Shown here: positions 25,360-31,395 of the stretch, in pieces
Layout of the letters: the number at the start of each line of letters is the position of its first letter
How positions within the stretch are numbered: position 1 is the first letter of the stretch
Source of the DNA: an uncultured Cellvibrio sp.
GTDB taxonomy: Bacteria; Pseudomonadota; Gammaproteobacteria; Pseudomonadales; Cellvibrionaceae
Length of the DNA: 31,395 nucleotides
Direction: 5' to 3'
NCBI GenBank assembly: GCA_946480695.1
Contig: CAMLKG010000044.1
Coordinates: 1-31,395 of the forward strand
Translations under genes and position numbers: made by a program
Notes under the pieces: model-generated
The model's database searches: none
Told to the model about the DNA's origin: nothing
Seen by the model: only the letters and a program-made list of their open reading frames with translations

Positions 25360-25386
25360 TCCCGGCATAACTGCCGGGAATTTTTT
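25360..25386 (+). terminator. Rho-independent terminator after the collar genes
   Basis: A perfect 8-base stem (TCCCGGCA with TGCCGGGA), loop TAAC, and six Ts after one A lie 9 bases past the third collar gene. The collar trio is therefore probably its own transcript end, with partial read-through possible. Confidence 0.85.
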
Positions 25387-25449
25387 ATAAAAGTTTTATT
25401 CAAGCACCGTTTTTTTTGAACAGTGCCCAGCTAATTAAGTAAACAATTG

Positions 25450-26301
25450 ATGCCAACCAAATTGCATTTTATTTCCGGTTTGCCGCGCTCAGGATCGACG
25501 CTCCTGGCAGGTATACTGCGGCAAAATCCGCGCTTCCATGCCGCCATGAGCAGCCCTGTTGCGGGCTTGGTGAATGGTGCCCTTGAGCAAATGGGCGCTG
25601 GCAGCGAATCCTATCCATTTTTTGATGAACAAAAACGCAAAACAATTTGCAAGGCATTAATCGACGCCTATTACGACGATAAAAACCATCCGGTTATTTT
25701 TGATACCAATCGCCACTGGACTGCGCGCCTGCATCAACTGGTTGAATTGGTGGATGATTTCAAAGTGATTTGTTGTGTGCGTAATCCGGCATGGATTATG
25801 GATAGCTTTGAAATGATTTATCGCAAGAATCCCTTCGATTACAGCCGCATGTTTAATGCAGCCTCACGCCAAACGGTATATAGCCGTTGCGAATCACTAA
25901 TCAATGCTGGCGGAGCAGTAGGTTCTGCCTGGACGGCATTGAAGGAAGCCTATTACGGCGAATTTTCGGAGCGCTTGTTGCTGGTGGATTACGATTTATT
26001 AACCCAGCATCCCGCACGCACCATGGAATTGATTTATCGCTTTATCGATGAGCCGCTGTTTGCGCACGATTTTAATAATGTGGATTACGCGGAAAATGAA
26101 TTTGACCAAAACCTGGGTGTAAAGGGTTTGCACAATGTAAGGAAAAAAGTGGAATTCAAAAGTCGGCGCAGTATTTTGCCTCCGGATTTGTTTGTGAAAT
26201 ACCAGGAAATGGATTTCTGGCAGGACCAGGCTGGCACCGCTGCCAGCATTATTGCGAGTAAAAAACCAGCGGCGTCCAGTACGCCTCCCAATGGGAATTG
26301 A
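25450..26301 (+). CDS. Sulfotransferase-family protein
   Basis: The protein has 283 residues from the ATG at 25450 (a TTG lies directly upstream in frame; the ribosome binding site is weak). The PAPS 5'-phosphosulfate loop is very clear at the N terminus: [17 protein letters not shown] (about residues 7-23). The 3'-phosphate region is [15 protein letters not shown] (about 112-126). The rest matches bacterial sulfotransferases of about 280-300 residues, with [24 protein letters not shown]. It differs in size and loop sequence from the sulfotransferase at 21825, so it is not a recent copy. It ends 5 bases before the giant surface protein, and the two are probably translated together, which points to the giant protein or its glycans as a possible target. 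Confidence 0.9.
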   Translation: MPTKLHFISGLPRSGSTLLAGILRQNPRFHAAMSSPVAGLVNGALEQMGAGSESYPFFDEQKRKTICKALIDAYYDDKNHPVIFDTNRHWTARLHQLVELVDDFKVICCVRNPAWIMDSFEMIYRKNPFDYSRMFNAASRQTVYSRCESLINAGGAVGSAWTALKEAYYGEFSERLLLVDYDLLTQHPARTMELIYRFIDEPLFAHDFNNVDYAENEFDQNLGVKGLHNVRKKVEFKSRRSILPPDLFVKYQEMDFWQDQAGTAASIIASKKPAASSTPPNGN

Positions 26302-26306
26302 CCATC

Positions 26307-29300
26307 ATGAAAAATCTTTTATTCAGTGGGCTGTCTTCACTGTTGTTACCCATGGGGGCCTACGCAGGGCCAACAGCCGGGGCGAGTTATCAGCGGACTT
26401 ATTTAAGTTCATCAATCAATGCATCAACGGCGAATTTGTCGCACACCAGCGCGTTGCCTCGTGACCTGGTTGATTTGTCCGGTGATCAACTGGATATCCA
26501 GGTTGCGCACGCCGTACGTGAATTGGTGATTGTGGATGAAGGCGTTGCCGAAGCGGATAAAGCCGTGTTGCGTCGCGCGTTAAAGCCGGGTGTGGAAATG
26601 GTACACATCCAATCCGCAGCAGCAGGTTTACCGCAATTGATTGCCGCGTTGGAAGGACATAAAAACCTTGCCGCAATCCACGTTATTTCCCACGCCGAAG
26701 CCGGGGCAATTTTGCTCGGTAATTCGCGCATCACGCCCGAAAATATCCAGCGGGAGGTGCACGCTTTTGCCGCTTTGCACGGGGCCGTGCGCGAAGGTGG
26801 CGATTTACTATTTTATGGCTGTGATCTCGCGGCCAATAAAGCGGGTGAAGACCTGCTGGATATCATCAGCAATAACACCGGGCTGGATGTGGCCGCATCC
26901 AATAATTTAACCGGTAATGCGGCGCTCAAGGGCGATTGGGATCTGGAAGTCAAACGCGGGAATATTGAATCCGAATTGGCGTTTTCAGAAAAATCCCTGA
27001 AAGATTTTTCCGGTGTGTTAGCTCCAAGTGGCACGAAGACCTTTGAGACTTGGAACGGTGAATATTTAGATGATGATCCTGCTAAAGACTGGGATGGTTT
27101 TACGACTTATATAAATACTTATGGAACTGAACAAGAAATGCTCAGTGGAACCGTGTGCGGTACTGATCTCTATGTCAGTATGTACGACGGTAATGACCAG
27201 TTCAGAATTCGTTCTTTGCCAAATAATGGAGATACTTTTGGTGTAAACGCGCTGAGTATTCGGACCGTAGGTGGGGGGAGTGCTGCCACACAAGTAAATA
27301 TATTGGGATATCAGGATGGTAATCCGACGCCAGTTGGAACCAAGAATAATGTTGCCGTTTCGGGTTCGGTAACCGCAATCAGTTTGACGAGCGGCATTAC
27401 TGGTTCGTTTACTAATATTGCCCGTTTGCGGATTCAGCCCAATAACGACCACTTTTGTTTGACTCAGGTTGTGTTTGCTTCCGATCCTGTTATTACCAGC
27501 GCTACCTATAATGCTGCTACTGGCGCATTAGTAGTAACCGGCACTGATTTCACCGCTACAGTCGGCACTACCAATGATGTTATCGCCAACAAATTTACCC
27601 TGACGGCTGAAGGTGGTAGCACCTATACGTTGACTGATACTCCGAATGTCGAAATATCTTCTGCCACCAGTTTCACCCTGATGCTCAGCACTACTGACCG
27701 CGCGGCAGTGGATTTAATTGTCAATAAAAATGGCACCACTTCTACAGGGGCTACTACCTACAACCTTGCCGGTGCTGCTGGTTTTATAGCGGCCTCTATG
27801 GCGACGGCTGACCTGACGGGCAATGGTATTACGGCCAGTAATGTAGTTGCTCCAGCGATCACATCGGCTACTTACGATGCGAGTACCGGAGCATTAATTG
27901 TTACCGGTACAGGCCTTAAATCACTCAGTGGTGCAACCAACGATATAGTTGCCAATAAATTCACCTTGACTGGCGAAGGTGGCAGCACCTACACCCTCAC
28001 GGATACTGCCAATGTGGAAATCTCAACTGGCACTAGCTTTACCCTGAGCCTGAGCTCGACCGATAAAGCAGGTGCTAATCTGATCCTCAATAAAAATGGC
28101 ACCTTCTCTACGGATATCTCCACCTATAACCTGGCAGCCGCTGAAGATTGGAATGCCGGTGCTGATGCAGCGGTAACGATTGCTGATACAACTGGTAATA
28201 ACGTCACGGTGAGCAATGTGGCCGTGCCGACTATCACCAGTGCCACCTACAACGTAGCAACCGGCACATTGGTCGTAACAGGTACTGGTTTGCTGAAATC
28301 GCAGGGGGCTACCAACGACATAGTGGCCAACAAATTCACCTTGACCGGCCAGGGCGCAGCAACTTACACCCTGACCGATACGGCGAATGTGGAAATAACC
28401 TCGGGTACTGGTTTTACCCTGATACTCAGTGCAACTGACAGTAACGCAATCGGTTTGCTGTTGAATAAAAATGGCACCAGCTCAACGGATGCAACCACCT
28501 ATAACCTTGCAGCAGCGGATGATTGGAATGCGGGTGCGGATGCAGCGGTAGCAATTGCAGACCTAACGGGTAATGGCATTACTACCAGCAATGCGTTTTC
28601 AGTTCCGGATGCCCCAACAATAGGTACCGCGACCGCCGGTGATGGACAAGCTTCCGTTGCCTTTACCCCGCCTGCCGACAATGGGGGTTCGGCGATTACC
28701 GGTTATACCGTAACCTCTAACCCGGGTGGTATTACGGCAACCGGTTCAAGCTCACCAATCACTGTGACCGACCTGGCCAACGGTACCAGCTACACCTTTA
28801 CCGTGACCGCGACTAACGCCGTTGGTACCAGTACGGGCTCGGGGGCATCCAACGCGATTATCCCCAAGGGTGATCAAACCATTACCTTTGCTAATCCGGG
28901 GAGCCAGGACTTTGGTACTACACCTACCTTAACCGCAACGTCCGACTCGGGGCTCACGGTGACCTTTACCTCTTCAACGACAGGTGTTTGTACTATCACG
29001 ACGGGTGGTGCGCTCACATTTGTTACGGCGGGAAGTTGTACGATCAATGCTGACCAGGCCGGTAATGGTGCCTGGAATGCGGCCACCCAGGTCAGTCGTA
29101 CCTTTACGGTGAACCCGGTAGTGCCGGATGCGCCGGCTATCGGCACCGCAACCGCGGGTGACACCAAGGCAACGGTAACCTTTAGTGCGCCCGCCAGTAG
29201 CGGTGGTGCTGCCATTACCAGTTATACCGTAACGGCTAACTCCGGCGGCCATACTGTTACCGGTGCGGGTTCTCCCCTCACGGTGACTGGCTTAACCAAC

Positions 29301-31395
29301 GGGGTGAGTTACACATTTACCGTGACTGCCACCAATTCCGCCGGTACCGGCGATCCATCGGCGGCCTCCAATTCGGTAACACCGGCGGCTCCGCAAACCA
29401 TCACCTTTAACAATCCGGGCGCGCAAAACTTTGGTACGTCACCAACCCTGAACGCGACTTCGGATTCCGGTCTGACCGTAACCTTTATGTCCGCCACTAC
29501 CGGGGTTTGTACCGTTAGCAGCAACACCTTGACGTTTGTCAGTACAGGTACCTGTACTATCAACGCTGACCAGGCGGGTAATGCCGCGTATTTGCCGGCC
29601 CCACAGGTTAGCCAGTCATTTGCGGTAAACCCGGTAGTTCCCGGAGCGCCGACTACGGTAATTGCTACCGCCGGCGATACCCAGGCCAGTGTTGCTTTTG
29701 CTGCGCCGGCCTTTACCGGTGGTACCTCTATCACCGGTTATACCGTGACCGTCAGCCCGGCGGATGTAGCGCCGGTAAATGGAACGGGCTCGCCTATTGT
29801 CGTGAACGGTTTAACTAACGGCCAGGCCTATACCTTTACTGTAACGGCGGATAACTCAGCCGGTACCGGCCCGGCCTCCAGTGCCTCCAATCCGGTTACC
29901 CCGGCAGCGTCCCAAACCATTACTTTCAACAATCCGGGCGCGCAAAACTTCGGAACATCGCCAACCCTGAGCGCGACCTCGGATTCCGGCCTGACGGTAA
30001 CCTTTACTTCATCTACTACCGGTGTTTGTACGATAACCAGCGGCGGCCAGCTAACCCTGGTAACGCCGGGTACGTGTACGATCAATGCGGACCAGTCAGG
30101 CAATGCCAGTTACTTGCCGGCGGTCCAGGTCAGTCGCAGCTTTACCGTTAACCCGGTAGTTCCGGGCGCTCCGGTGATCGGTACCGCAACAGCGGGAAGT
30201 GCCCAGGCCCTGGTCGCCTTTACCGCGCCGGCCTTTACCGGTGGGGCGGCCATTACAGCGTATACCGTAACGGCCAACCCGGGCGGTGCAACCGCGTCAG
30301 GAACGGCGTCACCGATTGCGGTAACCGGGCTGACCAATGGTGTTGCCTATACCTTTACCGTTACCGCGACCAATTCGGCCGGTACCGGGGTTGCTTCGGG
30401 GGCATCGAATTCGGTAACGCCTAATGGGGCTCCGGTCATCGGCGGCACTCCGGCGACCAGTGTGATGCAGGACGCTGCTTATAGCTTTACCCCCACGGCC
30501 AACGATACCCCTGGCGATACCCTGACGTTCAGTATTACCAATAAGCCTGCCTGGGCGAGCTTTAATGCTGCCACCGGTGCGCTGACCGGTACGCCGAACA
30601 ACAATGATGTGGGTACTACTACTGGTATCGTCATTAGTGTTAGTGACGGTAGCCTGGGTGCCAGCCTGCCGGCCTTTAACCTGACGGTCAGCAATGTCAA
30701 TGACGCGCCGACCATTACCGGCACACCGGCAACCAGCGTCAATCAGGATGCGACCTACAGCTTTACACCCACAGGCGCTGACGTGGATGCGGGTACCACC
30801 CTGGTGTACAGCATCACCAATAAACCTTCCTGGGCGAGCTTTAACACCGCTACCGGTGCGCTGACCGGTACACCGACCAATGCAGACGTAGGCGTAACCT
30901 CGGGAATCCTTATCAGCGTCAGCGATGGCACCCTGGGCGCAAGCCTGCCGGCCTTTAACCTGACGGTTAGCAACATCAATGACGCGCCGACGATTACCGG
31001 CACCCCGGCAACCAGCGTGGCGCAAGATGTGGCGTACAGCTTTATCCCGACAGGCGCCGATGTGGATGCGGGTACCACCCTGGTGTACAGCATCACCAAT
31101 AAACCTTCCTGGGCGAGCTTTGACACCGCCACTGGTGCGTTAACCGGTACGCCGACCAATGCGGATATAGGCCTAACCTCGGGAATCCTTATCAGTGTCA
31201 GCGATGGCACCCTGAGCGCAAGTCTGCCAGCTTTCGACCTGAGTGTGGATAATGTTAATGAAGCCCCGACCATTACCGGTACCCCGGCGACCAGTGTGGC
31301 GCAAGATGTGGCGTACAGCTTTATCCCGACAGGCGCCGATGTGGATGCGGGTACCACCCTGGTGTACAGCATCACCAATAAACCTTCCTGGGCGA
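26307..31395 (+). CDS. Giant secreted repeat protein (DUF4347, FN3, Ig-like/cadherin-like), cut by the window end
   Basis: A single frame stays open for 1696 codons from the ATG at 26307 to the window end with no stop, so the protein is longer. Residues 1-20 are a signal peptide ending AYA. Residues about 70-237 are a DUF4347 domain ([14 protein letters not shown] with His129, [12 protein letters not shown] with Cys172, [10 protein letters not shown]), common at the start of giant surface proteins. Residues 240-390 are an unassigned beta-rich domain. Then come three repeats of about 122 residues starting ITSATY, four FN3 domains alternating with three 'QTITF...CTINADQ' domains, and four copies of a 93-residue cadherin-like (He_PIG-type) repeat. 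The likely role is adhesion at the cell surface. The secretion signal, if C-terminal (type I), is outside the window. Confidence 0.9.
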   Translation, partial: MKNLLFSGLSSLLLPMGAYAGPTAGASYQRTYLSSSINASTANLSHTSALPRDLVDLSGDQLDIQVAHAVRELVIVDEGVAEADKAVLRRALKPGVEMVHIQSAAAGLPQLIAALEGHKNLAAIHVISHAEAGAILLGNSRITPENIQREVHAFAALHGAVREGGDLLFYGCDLAANKAGEDLLDIISNNTGLDVAASNNLTGNAALKGDWDLEVKRGNIESELAFSEKSLKDFSGVLAPSGTKTFETWNGEYLDDDPAKDWDGFTTYINTYGTEQEMLSGTVCGTDLYVSMYDGNDQFRIRSLPNNGDTFGVNALSIRTVGGGSAATQVNILGYQDGNPTPVGTKNNVAVSGSVTAISLTSGITGSFTNIARLRIQPNNDHFCLTQVVFASDPVITSATYNAATGALVVTGTDFTATVGTTNDVIANKFTLTAEGGSTYTLTDTPNVEISSATSFTLMLSTTDRAAVDLIVNKNGTTSTGATTYNLAGAAGFIAASMATADLTGNGITASNVVAPAITSATYDASTGALIVTGTGLKSLSGATNDIVANKFTLTGEGGSTYTLTDTANVEISTGTSFTLSLSSTDKAGANLILNKNGTFSTDISTYNLAAAEDWNAGADAAVTIADTTGNNVTVSNVAVPTITSATYNVATGTLVVTGTGLLKSQGATNDIVANKFTLTGQGAATYTLTDTANVEITSGTGFTLILSATDSNAIGLLLNKNGTSSTDATTYNLAAADDWNAGADAAVAIADLTGNGITTSNAFSVPDAPTIGTATAGDGQASVAFTPPADNGGSAITGYTVTSNPGGITATGSSSPITVTDLANGTSYTFTVTATNAVGTSTGSGASNAIIPKGDQTITFANPGSQDFGTTPTLTATSDSGLTVTFTSSTTGVCTITTGGALTFVTAGSCTINADQAGNGAWNAATQVSRTFTVNPVVPDAPAIGTATAGDTKATVTFSAPASSGGAAITSYTVTANSGGHTVTGAGSPLTVTGLTNGVSYTFTVTATNSAGTGDPSAASNSVTPAAPQTITFNNPGAQNFGTSPTLNATSDSGLTVTFMSATTGVCTVSSNTLTFVSTGTCTINADQAGNAAYLPAPQVSQSFAVNPVVPGAPTTVIATAGDTQASVAFAAPAFTGGTSITGYTVTVSPADVAPVNGTGSPIVVNGLTNGQAYTFTVTADNSAGTGPASSASNPVTPAASQTITFNNPGAQNFGTSPTLSATSDSGLTVTFTSSTTGVCTITSGGQLTLVTPGTCTINADQSGNASYLPAVQVSRSFTVNPVVPGAPVIGTATAGSAQALVAFTAPAFTGGAAITAYTVTANPGGATASGTASPIAVTGLTNGVAYTFTVTATNSAGTGVASGASNSVTPNGAPVIGGTPATSVMQDAAYSFTPTANDTPGDTLTFSITNKPAWASFNAATGALTGTPNNNDVGTTTGIVISVSDGSLGASLPAFNLTVSNVNDAPTITGTPATSVNQDATYSFTPTGADVDAGTTLVYSITNKPSWASFNTATGALTGTPTNADVGVTSGILISVSDGTLGASLPAFNLTVSNINDAPTITGTPATSVAQDVAYSFIPTGADVDAGTTLVYSITNKPSWASFDTATGALTGTPTNADIGLTSGILISVSDGTLSASLPAFDLSVDNVNEAPTITGTPATSVAQDVAYSFIPTGADVDAGTTLVYSITNKPSWA
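27492..28604 (+). repeat. Three tandem repeats of about 122-125 codons
   Basis: Units start at 27492, 27858 and 28233 with ITSATY. Each continues with a GxLVVTGTG-type strand, [23 protein letters not shown] and KNGT. Shared words make them clear internal duplications within the giant protein. I do not recognise the unit by name. Confidence 0.8.
28605..30420 (+). repeat. Alternating FN3 and 'QTITF' domain array
   Basis: FN3 units begin at about 28605, 29124, 29640 and 30162 (AGDxQASVAF, TGYTVT, [18 protein letters not shown]). Between them lie three domains beginning at about 28875, 29394 and 29913 ([33 protein letters not shown]). The pair period is close to 516 bases, so the unit of duplication is the two-domain pair. 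Confidence 0.85.
30432..31395 (+). repeat. Near-identical 279-bp tandem repeats (cadherin-like domains)
   Basis: Copies begin at about 30432, 30708, 30987 and 31266 ([12 protein letters not shown], [33 protein letters not shown]). The spacing is 276, 279 and 279 bases. The last copies are almost identical in DNA as well as protein, which points to recent duplication or gene conversion. The array continues past the window end. Confidence 0.9.

Overview
The window looks like chromosomal DNA of a Cellvibrio-like gammaproteobacterium (Cellvibrionaceae or near relatives). The basis is indirect: secreted proteins with long poly-serine linkers, a lectin-tailed redox enzyme of the kind found in polysaccharide degraders, PEP-CTERM-like proteins, a class Ia nrdAB pair with two ATP-cones in NrdA, and a DUF4347 giant surface protein. 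I see no rRNA, tRNA, CRISPR array or intact insertion sequence.

Layout. 1-1851: three small exported proteins, at least two ending in PEP-CTERM-like tails; the first is cut by the window edge and resembles its neighbour at the N terminus. 1922-4777: a secreted lectin / poly-Ser / PQQ sugar dehydrogenase-like / dihaem cytochrome c fusion. 4778-8516: a loose minus-strand series of small envelope proteins (lipoprotein, exported protein, TPR-TonB_C protein, small ORF, membrane protein), with a decayed REP-type transposase remnant and several inverted repeats. 8517-9361: gene-free, with a MITE-like inverted repeat and REP-like palindromes. 9362-13639: nrdAB, with two NrdR-box-like sites and a perfect DnaA box upstream. 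14417-16384: Ser-rich lipoprotein. 16628-18670: PhoX-type phosphatase with a Pho box and a correctly spaced -10. 18896-20838: HDOD protein and DUF72 protein, convergent.

21212-31395 is the most unusual part. On the plus strand, with overlaps or short gaps, lie an Asp/Asn beta-hydroxylase-like enzyme, a sulfotransferase-like protein, a GNAT acetyltransferase, three tandem phage-tail-collar (microcystin-dependent-protein type) proteins, a second sulfotransferase, and a giant secreted repeat protein starting with DUF4347 that stays open to the window end. My inference is a surface-display locus in which small collar proteins and/or a giant adhesin are made next to a set of modifying enzymes (hydroxylation, sulfation, acetylation). 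The joint function is not shown by the sequence, but the arrangement is the best candidate for an undescribed system here.

Gene starts were chosen from visible ribosome binding sites. Several longest reading frames open at TTG a few codons upstream of a better ATG and were shortened. Family names come from recognised motifs and not from database searches.
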